From the NCBI RefSeq assembly GCF_000953715.1, contig NZ_LN824141.1, forward strand, positions 556,676 to 620,675: a DNA stretch of 64,000 bases. Direction: 5' to 3'. The translations under genes and the position numbers were made by a program. The DNA is from Defluviitoga tunisiensis. GTDB lineage: Bacteria; Thermotogota; Thermotogae; Petrotogales; Petrotogaceae. This document shows, one piece after another, positions 1 to 8,733 of this stretch; the stretch's first letter is position 1; every line of letters starts with the position of its first letter. The notes below the pieces were generated by a model. That model was not told the origin of the DNA. It saw nothing but the letters and a program-made list of their open reading frames with translations, and did not search any database.

Positions 1-348
1 TAGAAGAGCTGCATCTAGAATAATTATACCATTTTCCTTAGATAATTTCTCTATCTTTTTGCTAATTTGTTCATAAATTACGGGATGGACTATTGAATTT
101 AGCTTATCCAATTTATTTTTATCTGAAAATACAATCTCACCCAATTTGTTTCTAGAAACATTCCCATTTTCGTCAAAAACATATTCACCAAAATTTTCTT
201 TTATCTTATTTTTAATAAAAAAAAGGGTTAGGACTTCATGTCCAACCCTATCAACATCTATAATTTTAACATGTGGCACCATTTTTTTTATTAAATTACA
301 AACAGTACTCTTTCCGGAACCAGCAGGTCCAGTTACACCTATAACCAT
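1..348 (-). CDS. coaE: Dephospho-CoA kinase, 3' end beyond window
   Basis: This gene is cut by the left window edge, leaving 116 N-terminal codons. Dephospho-CoA kinase phosphorylates the ribose 3'-OH of dephospho-CoA, the last step of CoA synthesis, in the cytoplasm. The reading frame begins MVIGVTGPAGSGKSTV, with a P-loop GPAGSGKS at residues 7-14. It continues with DVDRVG near residue 34, the LNSIVHP motif near residue 88 and a DAALL segment at the cut end, all typical of CoaE order and spacing. The ATG at 348 lies 3 nt beyond the pgi stop codon. Its ribosome binding site (AGGTGA) is inside the end of pgi, so the two are probably co-transcribed and translationally coupled. Confidence 0.93.
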   Translation of the reverse strand, partial: MVIGVTGPAGSGKSTVCNLIKKMVPHVKIIDVDRVGHEVLTLFFIKNKIKENFGEYVFDENGNVSRNKLGEIVFSDKNKLDKLNSIVHPVIYEQISKKIEKLSKENGIIILDAALL

Positions 349-351
349 ATG

Positions 352-1725
352 TTAGATAATCACCTGCTTTTTACTTTTAGTTTGTTTTTCTACGTTGTCT
401 CTTAATTCCTCATATCCCAACCTATTCATTAAAGCAAAAGTAACTTTTTTGCCCAACTCAACACCTGGCTGATCATAAGGATTTATCTCTAATAACTTTC
501 CCATAACTACTGTTTGAAATTCATACGAAAAGAAAAATTGACCAATATTATATGGATTAGTTTGAGGAAAAATAACTTTTAAATTAGGTCTATTATTATG
601 AGTTAAAGCATATTCGGTAGCAGCAAGTTCAGCATTTAAAAGTGTAGAAAGAGATTTTCCACCTAAGTAAGACAGTTCGGAAAAATTGTCATGAATTTTT
701 GGAATAACAATATTTCTTTGAAAATTTTCTAATTGTAGAAAAGTTATTATTTTATCATAGGGACCTTCATTATAAAGCTGTACCTGAGAATGTTGATCTG
801 TAGTTCCTAAAGCCTTTATAGGAGTTTGACCTACATTAACTACTTCTCCATTAACATTATATTTCTTACCTAAACTCTCCGCCCACAATTGGCGATACCA
901 ATCAGCTAAAAGGAAAAGCTTGTTTGAATACGCCATCATCACAGATATATTGTAACCTCTTTGATAATATAAATAATGAATCAAGGCGTTTAATGCAGCA
1001 GGATTTTCCCATAAATTTGGATTAGTTACTTTTTTATGCATATCTTTAGCACCATTGTATAAATCAATTATATCTATTCCACTTGCTAAAGCTGATAGTA
1101 AACCTACAGGTGTCAATACACTGAATCTACCGCCTATATGTGGTGGGATATCTAACGTTCGGATGCCCTCTTCTTCAGCTATCTTTTTCAAAACACCTCT
1201 TTGGGGATCTGTAGTAAATAAAAAGTGAGATTTTGGATCCAAACCATAACTTTCAACTATCCCTCTTGCAACTAGATAATTAGCCATTGCTTCTGCAGTG
1301 GTACCAGATTTTGAAATAACGTTAAAAAGCGTGGTCCTAGGATCTATTTGATCTAAATTAGAAGCAACGAAATCGGGATCAATGTTGTCAATTATGAATA
1401 TCTTAGGTGTTTTTCGTATTTCTCTTGGCAACACATTATAATTCAAAGGATTAAGAGCTACTTGCAAGGCTTGGTTACCTAAAGCAGATCCTCCGATCCC
1501 TAAAACTACCACACTTTCAAAACTTTGAACCCAATTTTTAAGGTCCAAGACCCTGTCTATATATACTCTAGTAAAAGGTAAACTTAAAAATCCTGGATTT
1601 TCTTCAATTATTTTATTTACTATTTCTCCTATTATATCTTTATACTGATTTATTTCATCTTCATTTAGACCGTTTTCTATATTTGGCTGAAAAACATTTG
1701 AAAAGTCAAATTTTATTCCTTTCAT
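352..1725 (-). CDS. pgi: Glucose-6-phosphate isomerase
   Basis: A 457-residue protein that interconverts glucose-6-phosphate and fructose-6-phosphate in glycolysis and gluconeogenesis. The sugar-isomerase (SIS) fold is evident: [16 protein letters not shown] near residue 75, the phosphate-binding [12 protein letters not shown] near residue 138, [13 protein letters not shown] near residue 197, and [16 protein letters not shown] near residue 310, which carries the conserved catalytic His region. The length is close to the short bacterial enzymes of about 450 residues. The ATG start is preceded by AGGAGGTG. The 245-nt upstream gap holds a copy (D) of the dispersed leader repeat. The gene is followed directly by coaE. 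Confidence 0.96.
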   Translation of the reverse strand: MKGIKFDFSNVFQPNIENGLNEDEINQYKDIIGEIVNKIIEENPGFLSLPFTRVYIDRVLDLKNWVQSFESVVVLGIGGSALGNQALQVALNPLNYNVLPREIRKTPKIFIIDNIDPDFVASNLDQIDPRTTLFNVISKSGTTAEAMANYLVARGIVESYGLDPKSHFLFTTDPQRGVLKKIAEEEGIRTLDIPPHIGGRFSVLTPVGLLSALASGIDIIDLYNGAKDMHKKVTNPNLWENPAALNALIHYLYYQRGYNISVMMAYSNKLFLLADWYRQLWAESLGKKYNVNGEVVNVGQTPIKALGTTDQHSQVQLYNEGPYDKIITFLQLENFQRNIVIPKIHDNFSELSYLGGKSLSTLLNAELAATEYALTHNNRPNLKVIFPQTNPYNIGQFFFSYEFQTVVMGKLLEINPYDQPGVELGKKVTFALMNRLGYEELRDNVEKQTKSKKQVII

Positions 1726-1775
1726 CTTTGAGCACCTCCTCTTGAGTATTTAATACTCATTTTATAAATTATAAA

Positions 1776-1915
1776 GCCTAGTTTTTATCAATGTTTCAAA
1801 ACTTATTTTTTAAAAAATAACTCATCATTTCTATTTCTAATTAACTAGTGTTTCCCCCTACTTATTCTAAAAAGAGCGACTAACTTTATTCTGTACCCAA
1901 TATAATACCTAAACT
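1776..1915 (-). repeat. Leader-associated repeat, copy D (diverged)
   Basis: Read on the minus strand, this segment aligns with the copy upstream of mazG. It shares an ATA-TTGG box, CTCTTTTTRG, a TTAGAAAT box, TTATTTTTTAAAAAAT and TTTTGAAACAT in the same order, then a CTAGG segment. Copy D is the most diverged full-length member and lacks the GC-rich hairpin. It ends about 51 nt before the pgi start and has the same orientation as pgi. Its function is unknown. Confidence 0.5.
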
Positions 1916-1970
1916 ATATATACACTTTTATATATTATAACACTATCTTTATAAGACTAAAATATTCTTT

Positions 1971-2498
1971 TTAATATTTTATTACACTCGCTATTTCAAA
2001 ATTAGTCAAAGTTTGCCTTGGATTCAAATATGTAAGCTCAGCCAAACAAGCAACTCCAACAACAATTCCTCCCGCTTTTTCTACTAGTTCTATAATTGCT
2101 TTAGTAGTCCCGCCTGTTGCTAATACATCATCTACTATTATAACTTTTTCACCTTTATCTATAGCATCGACGTGCATCTCCAATGTTGATTTTCCATACT
2201 CTAATTCATAAGAAATAGAATACGTTTTATAAGGCAGTTTACCTGGTTTTCTAACTGGTACAAATTCTTTCTCCATTTTATAAGCCAAAGGAGCAGCAAA
2301 AATGAATCCTCTTGATTCTGGAGAAACAATACAATCAAAGTCCCATTCATCGATTAAATCTGATATTTTATCCAGCGAGATTCTAAAAACTCTCGGATTT
2401 TTTAAAAGAGGGGTAATATCTTTAAAGATAACTCCCTTTTCTGGAAAATCTGGTATATCTCTTATCAACCTCTTGATTTCGTTTATTTCAGTTTGCAT
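1971..2498 (-). CDS. apt: Adenine phosphoribosyltransferase
   Basis: A 175-residue purine-salvage enzyme that joins adenine and PRPP to make AMP and pyrophosphate. It shows FPEKGVIFKDITPLL near residue 18, PESRGFIFAAPLA near residue 60, which is the usual Apt adenine-site region, and the PRPP-binding loop VIIVDDVLATGGTTKA near residue 119. The length is the family norm (170-180). The ATG has AGGAGG about 8 nt upstream. It sits 40 nt downstream of galE on the same strand, and a shared transcript with ychF-galE is plausible. Confidence 0.96.
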   Translation of the reverse strand: MQTEINEIKRLIRDIPDFPEKGVIFKDITPLLKNPRVFRISLDKISDLIDEWDFDCIVSPESRGFIFAAPLAYKMEKEFVPVRKPGKLPYKTYSISYELEYGKSTLEMHVDAIDKGEKVIIVDDVLATGGTTKAIIELVEKAGGIVVGVACLAELTYLNPRQTLTNFEIASVIKY

Positions 2499-2538
2499 TC
2501 AGTTTCCTCCTATTTGCTAAATCATAAATTTTAGTATG

Positions 2539-3525
2539 CTAAAATATTGTTTCTTTCTGCTCAAAATTTTTATGCCATTTCCAAGCATCTGAGATAATTT
2601 TCTCTAATTCCGGACTTTTTGGGGTCCATCCTAAAACTTTTTTTGCTTTTTCACATGAAGCCACTAAAACTGCAGGATCCCCTGATCTTCTTGCAGCAAT
2701 CTCATATTTGATATCTTTCATAGTTACTTTTTTAGCAGTTTCTATTACTTCCAATACAGTAAATCCTTTTCCATTACCTAAATTAAAAACGTCTGATTTA
2801 TTATTAGATTTCATCCATTGCATTGCTTTGATATGAGCATCTATCAAATCCATGACATGTATATAATCCCTAACAGGTGTCCCATCTTTTGTTGGATAAT
2901 CGTTTCCATAAATATAAACTTTTTCTCTTTTCCCCAAAGCTGTTTGAAGCACTATTGGAATCAAATGCGTTTCAGGATCATGTGCTTCACCAATGCTTCC
3001 ATCATAATAGGCACCTGCAGCATTAAAATATCGCAAAGCAACATATCTTATCTTGTTTAATCTAGAAAACCATTCCAAGACATTTTCTATCATAAGTTTC
3101 GATTGGCCGTAAACATTTGTTGGATTTTTGGGCTGATCTTCAGTTATTGGTATTTTCTCAGGATTTCCATATACAGCTGCACTAGAAGAGAATACAATAT
3201 ATCTGACATTATTTTCAGTCATAACATCAATCAAATTTAGAGTTCCACAAACATTACCCTTGAAGTATTTCATAGGGTCTTGCATCGATTCTCCAACAAG
3301 TGAATATGCAGCAAAATGATACACTTCTTCTATATCAAAATTATTAAAGACCTTTTTGATGTCCTCTTTGTTTCGTAAATCACCTTCAACAACCTCTACG
3401 CCTTTTACAGCCCATTTATGACCTCTTTCAAAATTATCAAATACTATGACTTTTTCGCCGTCTTCTTTTAATTTTTTTACAAGATGAGATCCTATGTATC
3501 CTCCTCCACCAGTAACAAGAATCAT
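2539..3525 (-). CDS. galE: UDP-glucose 4-epimerase
   Basis: A 328-residue extended short-chain dehydrogenase/reductase that interconverts UDP-galactose and UDP-glucose. It begins MILVTGGGGYIGSH (NAD-binding GxxGxxG). The catalytic signature is a SSSAAVYG segment near residue 118 and YGQSKL near residue 141 (YxxxK). RYFNAAGA near residue 165 and the HLIPIVLQ and VRDYIHVMDL segments are GalE-specific. The ATG follows AGAGGTGG. The gene starts 15 nt after the upstream ychF-like gene and precedes apt. It may supply UDP-galactose for surface polysaccharide as well as galactose catabolism. Confidence 0.94.
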   Translation of the reverse strand: MILVTGGGGYIGSHLVKKLKEDGEKVIVFDNFERGHKWAVKGVEVVEGDLRNKEDIKKVFNNFDIEEVYHFAAYSLVGESMQDPMKYFKGNVCGTLNLIDVMTENNVRYIVFSSSAAVYGNPEKIPITEDQPKNPTNVYGQSKLMIENVLEWFSRLNKIRYVALRYFNAAGAYYDGSIGEAHDPETHLIPIVLQTALGKREKVYIYGNDYPTKDGTPVRDYIHVMDLIDAHIKAMQWMKSNNKSDVFNLGNGKGFTVLEVIETAKKVTMKDIKYEIAARRSGDPAVLVASCEKAKKVLGWTPKSPELEKIISDAWKWHKNFEQKETIF

Positions 3526-3540
3526 AATTCCACCTCTCTT

Positions 3541-4623
3541 TTACGCATTAGCTCTAATAGTTAATATGTATCCATCTTCAACAATCTCATCTTTACCAGC
3601 TAATTTCCAAAGACCTTTTTCTTTTAATTTATCTTCACTTCTATATTTCACTAAATCTTCGAATTTCATTACTTCTGCTCTAATAAAATTCTTTTCAAAA
3701 TCTGTATGTATCTTACCTGCTGCTTCCTTCATAGTAACTCCTTTTTTTACCGTCCATGCCCTCACTTCATCTTCTCCTACAGTGAAAAAAGAAATAAGCC
3801 CTACATGATTATAAACTATTTTTGCTAACCTTTCAATACCTGGTTCTTCAATAGATAATTCATTCATAAACAATTCTCTCTCTTTTTCGTCTTCTAATTC
3901 GTTTATTTCAACTTCCATTTTTCCATCTAACTCCATGTAAGCAAAAAGTTGTTTTGCACATTCATCCATTACTTTTTCCTTACCTTCATATTTCTTTGTC
4001 AATAATTGATTATCATCAACATTTACACATACTACTGTTGGCTTTAAAGTAAACAAGGCTAAAGAACCTATTAGCTTTTGTTCTTCATCACTCAGTCCCA
4101 TTTTTGATACAAATATACCTTTCTCTAAATTATCCTTTATTTTATTTAACAGTTCTTCTTCTTTTTCCTCTAAAAAAGAAACTTTTCCCTTCTTTCTTTG
4201 ATTATCTAATCTAATCAATCTATTTTCAACAATTTCCAAATCACGAATAATTAATTCTGTTTCTAAAATTTCTAGTTGTTTTACGGGATTATCTGCACCT
4301 TCTGGCCACGGAACAGCTGAATTATTAAAAGCTCTCAAAATTATCAACAACGCATCAACATTTTGAATCATTTGAAAAATCCTTGACTTTTCCTTTGGAT
4401 CGCCTCTATAATCAAAACTTGGTATATCTATAAAATCTAAGGTGGCATATACTATTCTTTTTGGATTATAAATTTTTGCAAGTTCATCCACTCTTTTATC
4501 TTTAATTTTTGCGGTCCTTTTCACCGCTTCTCTTTTATAACTTTCTTCAATTTCAGCATTAGTTAGAAGTTTAAAAATAGTCGTTTTTCCTGATAAAGCA
4601 AGACCAAACAAACCAATCTCCAC
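3541..4623 (-). CDS. Divergent YchF/Obg-family NTPase with TGS domain (DUF933)
   Basis: A 360-residue P-loop NTPase. The N-terminal domain has GLALSGKTT (residues 7-15) as P-loop. The G3 region reads DIPS (about 66-69) rather than the usual DxxG, and the G4 region reads NVDD. A helical coiled-coil insert occupies about 100-200. The C-terminal TGS/DUF933 part (about 275-360) is well conserved: FFTVGEDEVRAW, HTDFEKNFIRAEV and VEDGYILTIRAN. YchF proteins bind ribosomes and hydrolyse ATP. This one departs from canonical YchF in its nucleotide motifs and may form a separate subfamily. GTG start with AGAGGTGA. It is probably the first gene of a ychF-galE-apt transcript. Confidence 0.8.
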   Translation of the reverse strand: MEIGLFGLALSGKTTIFKLLTNAEIEESYKREAVKRTAKIKDKRVDELAKIYNPKRIVYATLDFIDIPSFDYRGDPKEKSRIFQMIQNVDALLIILRAFNNSAVPWPEGADNPVKQLEILETELIIRDLEIVENRLIRLDNQRKKGKVSFLEEKEEELLNKIKDNLEKGIFVSKMGLSDEEQKLIGSLALFTLKPTVVCVNVDDNQLLTKKYEGKEKVMDECAKQLFAYMELDGKMEVEINELEDEKERELFMNELSIEEPGIERLAKIVYNHVGLISFFTVGEDEVRAWTVKKGVTMKEAAGKIHTDFEKNFIRAEVMKFEDLVKYRSEDKLKEKGLWKLAGKDEIVEDGYILTIRANA

Positions 4624-4687
4624 TGCTATTCACCTCTTTTGAATTACAAAAAATATTAAAACGATTTTTTCTTCTCAAATAAAAGGA

Positions 4688-4712
4688 GGCAGAAGACATC
4701 TTAGCTTCTGCC
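4688..4712 (-). terminator. Intrinsic terminator after mazG
   Basis: An 8-bp GC-containing stem (GGCAGAAG / CTTCTGCC) with a 9-nt loop lies 74-98 nt beyond the mazG stop. On the minus strand it is followed by TCCTTTTATTTG, a weak U-rich tail. It separates mazG from the ychF-galE-apt group. Confidence 0.55.
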
Positions 4713-4785
4713 AATTTACCTTTTGTTAAATTTATTATAACACAAATAAATCGAAAAAAGAATAAATAATCTAAATTTTATAAAT

Positions 4786-5547
4786 TTATTCTTCTTCTTT
4801 TTTCACCATATTCCAAAAATTATCTAATTCTTGTAAATCTAGGTTTTCAAAATCTTCACCAAGACCCTCTATTTTTTCTTCCATTTTCTGAAACCGCCTT
4901 ACAAATTTTTCTGTCGCCTTTCTCAAGGAAAACTCGGGGTCTATATTCAAAAATCTTGCTAAGTTTACCAAAGCAAATAATAAATCTCCAAACTCCTCCG
5001 CTATCTCTTCGTCATTTTTGGCTTCCTTAAGTTCCTTTATTTCTTCCTCAACCTTATTCCAAACATCATTTATGTCATCCCAATCAAAGCCAACTGTAGC
5101 TGCATTTTCTTGCACGCGTCTTGCTGAAGACAAAGCTGGTAATGCTTTGTTTATCTTTCCTACACGACTATATTTTTTTTCACCTTTTTCTTTGGCCTTT
5201 ATTTCTTCCCAACGTGCATAAGAATATCCCTTTTCGTCCCCAAAAACATGTGGATGCCTTCGAATTAACTTTTGAATTAAATTTTCTATTACTTGAATCG
5301 TTGTAAATTCCTCATTTTCTTCTGCTATAACTGAATGAAAAATCACTTGTAATAAAATATCACCTAATTCTTCTTTCATTTTTGAATTATCTTTCTCATC
5401 TACAGCTTCTACAAATTCATATGCTTCTTCTATTACATACGATTTCAAACTGTCATGCGTCTGAACCTTATCCCATTCACAACCATTAGGCCCTCTTAAA
5501 TCCTTCATTATTTGATAAAGTTCTTCAAATTTATCTCCTAATTGCAT
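4786..5547 (-). CDS. mazG: Nucleoside triphosphate pyrophosphohydrolase MazG
   Basis: A 253-residue all-alpha NTP pyrophosphatase that hydrolyses NTPs/dNTPs to NMP and PPi, in house-cleaning or (p)ppGpp-linked roles. It contains two MazG repeats. The first, about residues 18-110, has LRGPNGCEWDKVQTH and then EEAYEFVEAV with EELGDILLQVIFH, the Mg-binding ExxE...ExxD pattern. The second, about 140-225, has KVEEEIKELKEA and EEFGDLLFALVNLARF. The length matches full two-domain bacterial MazG. ATG start with AGGAGG. Monocistronic, with a terminator behind it and repeat copy B in front. Confidence 0.94.
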   Translation of the reverse strand: MQLGDKFEELYQIMKDLRGPNGCEWDKVQTHDSLKSYVIEEAYEFVEAVDEKDNSKMKEELGDILLQVIFHSVIAEENEEFTTIQVIENLIQKLIRRHPHVFGDEKGYSYARWEEIKAKEKGEKKYSRVGKINKALPALSSARRVQENAATVGFDWDDINDVWNKVEEEIKELKEAKNDEEIAEEFGDLLFALVNLARFLNIDPEFSLRKATEKFVRRFQKMEEKIEGLGEDFENLDLQELDNFWNMVKKEEE

Positions 5548-5595
5548 TTCTTTCCTCCTAAATATTATATTATATAATAACTTGAAAAATTATGA

Positions 5596-5750
5596 AACCA
5601 AGATTCTATAGATGTTTTGAATTTTAATTTTTTAAAAATACCTCCATAGTTCTAATACTCACTAATTATCTATACTTTTAACTTCTATGATACATGTAAC
5701 CAAAAAGAGGAGTGAGGACTCCACCCTAGACCAATTATAAATTCAAAAAA
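5596..5750 (-). repeat. Leader-associated repeat, copy B
   Basis: On the minus strand this runs TTTGAATTTATAATTGG, then a GGAGT/ACTCC hairpin (5709-5722 on the plus strand), CTCTTTTTGGTTACA, a GTATCATAGAAGTTAAAA stretch, GTGAGTATTAGAAC, GGAGGTATTTTTAAAAAAT and TTCAAAACAT. By eye it aligns with copy A (15175-15339) along its whole length at roughly 65-70% identity. It ends about 49 nt before mazG and faces the same way. Confidence 0.75.
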
Positions 5751-5881
5751 AATTTTGAAAATCCTTTATAAGGATAATTATAGCACAGATACTTTTATTT
5801 AAATTTAATCACCTTCATTAATCAAATACAAATACTTTATATGCTACTTTTAATCATGCTTATTGAACTTTATAGTAATAC

Positions 5882-5910
5882 TTGATATATTCTCATATTT
5901 ATGATATAAT
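5882..5910 (+). promoter_or_regulatory. Promoter of the tetR-fab operon
   Basis: TTGATA at 5882-5887, a 17-nt spacer and TATAAT at 5905-5910, with TGA just before the -10 (extended -10). The predicted transcription start is near 5917, so the palindrome at 5924-5940 lies directly downstream of it. Confidence 0.8.
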
Positions 5911-5923
5911 TTCTTCAAAGAAT

Positions 5924-5940
5924 AATGACCGACGGTCATT
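5924..5940 (+). promoter_or_regulatory. Operator palindrome for the TetR-family regulator
   Basis: A perfect inverted repeat, AATGACCG-A-CGGTCATT, with 8-bp arms around one base. It lies about 7 nt after the predicted transcription start and 26 nt before the tetR start codon. Size, symmetry and the TGACCG core fit TetR/AcrR operators. It probably mediates autoregulation and repression of the fatty acid synthesis operon. Confidence 0.75.
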
Positions 5941-5965
5941 TTTTATTTTATAAGGGTGAATAATA

Positions 5966-6610
5966 GTGAAATATAATAAAATTGATAATAAAAAAGAAAA
6001 AAAGAAAAACTTGATAATGGATGCTGCGGAGAAACTATTTATACAAAAAGGTTATCAAAATACTACAATGACCGAGATAGCTAAGAAATCTAAGTTAGCA
6101 AAAGGTACTTTATACCTGTATTTTTCAAGTAAAAAAGATCTCTATTTTACATCTGTTGAGCGAGCTCTTAGAACTCTTAAAGAATTGATAGATGAAGGAA
6201 TTAATAACTGTAAAAATGGCTTTGAAAAAGTTGTATCTATGGGAAAAACATATGTGAATTTTAGTATTAACTATGAAAATTATTATCGACTCATTTTGGA
6301 TTACGAAACACAAGAAACAAAATTTGATGAATCAGATCCAAACGTTAAAAAGGCCTACGAAAAAAGCGAAGAAATATTTAATTTATTGGTTTCGTCAGTT
6401 ACAGAAGGTAAAAATGATGGTTCTATTGATAAAAATTTAGATACAACAAAAATATCTATTGTATTATGGGCTGAAATAACCGGGCTAGTTCAGCAAGTTA
6501 GTCTTAGAAGAGATTTATACAAAAAATGGACTGCCTTGAACCCAGGTCAAATATTTGACTATTACATAGAAGTTACTCAGAGAATGTTATCAGCACAGAA
6601 ATCATATTAA
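5966..6610 (+). CDS. TetR/AcrR-family regulator of the fatty acid operon
   Basis: A 214-residue regulator. The N-terminal DNA-binding domain (about residues 15-65) has the typical TetR run LIMDAAEKLFIQKGY, TTMTEIAKKSKLAKGT and LYLYFSSKKDLY. The rest is an all-alpha ligand-binding domain. The start is GTG at 5966 with AAGGGTGAA about 6 nt upstream. It is the first gene of the fab operon, 16 nt before fabF, and a perfect palindrome sits in its own promoter. I infer that it senses an acyl-CoA, acyl-ACP or fatty acid and represses its own operon. The ligand cannot be read from the sequence. Confidence 0.88.
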   Translation: MKYNKIDNKKEKKKNLIMDAAEKLFIQKGYQNTTMTEIAKKSKLAKGTLYLYFSSKKDLYFTSVERALRTLKELIDEGINNCKNGFEKVVSMGKTYVNFSINYENYYRLILDYETQETKFDESDPNVKKAYEKSEEIFNLLVSSVTEGKNDGSIDKNLDTTKISIVLWAEITGLVQQVSLRRDLYKKWTALNPGQIFDYYIEVTQRMLSAQKSY

Positions 6611-6626
6611 TCTTAGGAGGTAGATT

Positions 6627-7859
6627 ATGACTAAAGTTGTTGTAACTGGTATTGGAACAGTAAATCCTATTGCAATGAATACTAATGAATTTGTTGAATC
6701 TTTAAAAGAAATGGCTATTGGAATAGACTATATCACTCAATTTGATACATCTGATCAGAAAGTAAAAATTGGTGCAGAAATTAACAATTTTGACCCAGAA
6801 CAATACCTTGATAAAAGAACAGCGAAAAGATACGATAGATTCCTACAGCTGGCTATAGCGGCAGCAGATGAAGCAATAAAAGATGCAGGTTTATTTGAAG
6901 AACAAAAATGGCGTGAAAATGCAGGTGTTGTTATAGGTTCGGGAATAGGGGGGTTCAAGACATTATATAGAGAGTTTCTTGTAATGAATGAAAAAGGTCC
7001 AAAATTTGTCAGTCCTTTCTTAATTCCCATGATGATAGCAGATATGGCCAGTGGGGTTGTTGCAATACATTACGGCTTAAAAGGTCCTAATTTTTCTACC
7101 GTTAGTGCATGTGCTTCTTCAATTCATTCCTTAATAACTTCTGTAATTCTTATACAAAGCGGAGAAATTGATATTTGTGTGACTGGTGGTTCAGAAGCAG
7201 TCATCGATCCTATGCCTATTGCAGCTTTTGCAAATATGATGGCACTTTCGCAAAGAAATGATGAACCAAAAAAAGCTTCACGTCCCTTTGATAAAGATAG
7301 AGATGGCTTTGTTATGGGTGAAGGTGCAGGTATTTTAATTCTAGAATCTGAAGAGCATGCAAAGGCACGAGGAGCAAAAATTTATGGTTACATAGAAGGC
7401 TTTGGAATGACTGGGGATGCATACCATATAAGTCAATCAGAACCAAATGGTGAAGGAGCTGCTAGGGCCATAAAAAGGGCTCTAGAAATGGCTAATTTAA
7501 ATCCTTCAGACATAGATTTAGTTAATTGCCATGCAACAAGTACCCCTGTAGGAGACACATCTGAAATAAGAGCGTTAAAAAGTATATTTGGGCAGCAAAT
7601 TTCTAGACCTTTCATCCAGTCTACTAAGACACTACTAGGTCACACTTTAGGAGCTGCGGGAGCTATTGAATTAATTGCAGCTATTTTGGAGACTCAACAT
7701 AATTTTATTCATGGAATGCCCAATTTAGATAACCCTGACGAAGAAATGATAAATCTTAACATACCAAAAGAAACAAAAAGTGTTAAAATTAACAGAGTTT
7801 TGAAAAATTCTTTTGGTTTTGGAGGCCATAATGCCTCTATCATTTTCGTCAAATATTAA
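6627..7859 (+). CDS. fabF: Beta-ketoacyl-ACP synthase II
   Basis: A 410-residue condensing enzyme that elongates acyl-ACP with malonyl-ACP. The Cys-His-His triad is present: C162 in VSACASSIHS, H302 in VNCHATSTP and H339 in KTLLGHTLGAAG, with K334. MGEGAGILILE and the C-terminal NSFGFGGHNAS glycine-rich motif are also conserved. ATG start with AGGAGGT. It follows tetR by 16 nt and precedes degV by 15 nt. No fabH, acpP or acetyl-CoA carboxylase gene is visible in this window, so initiation must be encoded elsewhere. Confidence 0.96.
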   Translation: MTKVVVTGIGTVNPIAMNTNEFVESLKEMAIGIDYITQFDTSDQKVKIGAEINNFDPEQYLDKRTAKRYDRFLQLAIAAADEAIKDAGLFEEQKWRENAGVVIGSGIGGFKTLYREFLVMNEKGPKFVSPFLIPMMIADMASGVVAIHYGLKGPNFSTVSACASSIHSLITSVILIQSGEIDICVTGGSEAVIDPMPIAAFANMMALSQRNDEPKKASRPFDKDRDGFVMGEGAGILILESEEHAKARGAKIYGYIEGFGMTGDAYHISQSEPNGEGAARAIKRALEMANLNPSDIDLVNCHATSTPVGDTSEIRALKSIFGQQISRPFIQSTKTLLGHTLGAAGAIELIAAILETQHNFIHGMPNLDNPDEEMINLNIPKETKSVKINRVLKNSFGFGGHNASIIFVKY

Positions 7860-7874
7860 AGGAGGAAGCTAACT

Positions 7875-8726
7875 ATGTCTAAAAAAATAGGATTAGTTAC
7901 TGATAATACCTGTGACATCGATTTAAAAACATTAAAAGAAATGGATATAGGTTGTGTATCCCTTTACGTAAAGCAACAAAATAAATTTGTAAGAGCTGTA
8001 GATATTGACGTAGAAGATTTTTACGATAGTTTGAAACAAAGCAATTATATTCCTGCAACTTCTCAACCATCCACGCAAGACTTTGAAAATGTTTACAAAG
8101 AAATGCTAAAAAAATACGATGAATTAATTTCAGTTCATATACCAGCGAAGTTAAGTGGAACTTATAATGCAGCATTATTAGCAGCTAAAAGTGTAAATGA
8201 AGAAAGAATCCATGTAGTAGAAGGCTACGAAACGACTTGGGGATTAGGATTTCTGGTCTTAGAGTTAAAAAAACTTATAGATTCCGGAAATTATGAACTT
8301 GACGAACTTATTAATTTTACTGAGCACTTCCATGAGAAAGTAAATGTTTATTTCACTGTTGGTGACTTAAACTATTTATATAAAGGAGGAAGAATAGGAA
8401 AAGCTTCTGCTTTTTTAGGAAGTATGCTAAACGTTAAACCTTTACTTCAACTTGCAGAAGGTGAGATTATTCCTGTTAAAAGAATAAGAGGATATAACAA
8501 AGTTATCAAAGAAATAACAACTGCAGCTATGCAAGAAAAAGGAAATGGTGATTTAAAAAATATTGCTGTAGTACATACTGGAAGTTTAAAAGTCGGTGGA
8601 GATTTACTGGATGAAGTAGTAAAACTAGGTATTCCTAGAGAAAAAATAATTTTTGAACCTATGGATATCATAATTGGAATGCACTTGGGCCCAGAATCTG
8701 GTGGAATTATAACCACTTGGGAGTGA
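7875..8726 (+). CDS. DegV family fatty-acid-binding protein (FakB-like)
   Basis: A 283-residue DegV protein. The N-terminus GLVTDNTCDID and TSQPSTQDFENVY (about residue 58) are the family's hallmark fatty-acid-site segments. VHIPAKLSGTYNAA (about 92) and LYKGGRIGKASAFLGSMLNVKPLL (about 168-190) are also typical. In Firmicutes, DegV/FakB proteins bind a fatty acid and present it to the kinase FakA, giving acyl-phosphate. Its position inside a fatty acid synthesis operon agrees with that role, but no FakA is in the window. ATG start with AAGGAGGA. The stop lies 7 nt before fabZ. Confidence 0.9.
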   Translation: MSKKIGLVTDNTCDIDLKTLKEMDIGCVSLYVKQQNKFVRAVDIDVEDFYDSLKQSNYIPATSQPSTQDFENVYKEMLKKYDELISVHIPAKLSGTYNAALLAAKSVNEERIHVVEGYETTWGLGFLVLELKKLIDSGNYELDELINFTEHFHEKVNVYFTVGDLNYLYKGGRIGKASAFLGSMLNVKPLLQLAEGEIIPVKRIRGYNKVIKEITTAAMQEKGNGDLKNIAVVHTGSLKVGGDLLDEVVKLGIPREKIIFEPMDIIIGMHLGPESGGIITTWE

Positions 8727-8733
8727 TTATTCT

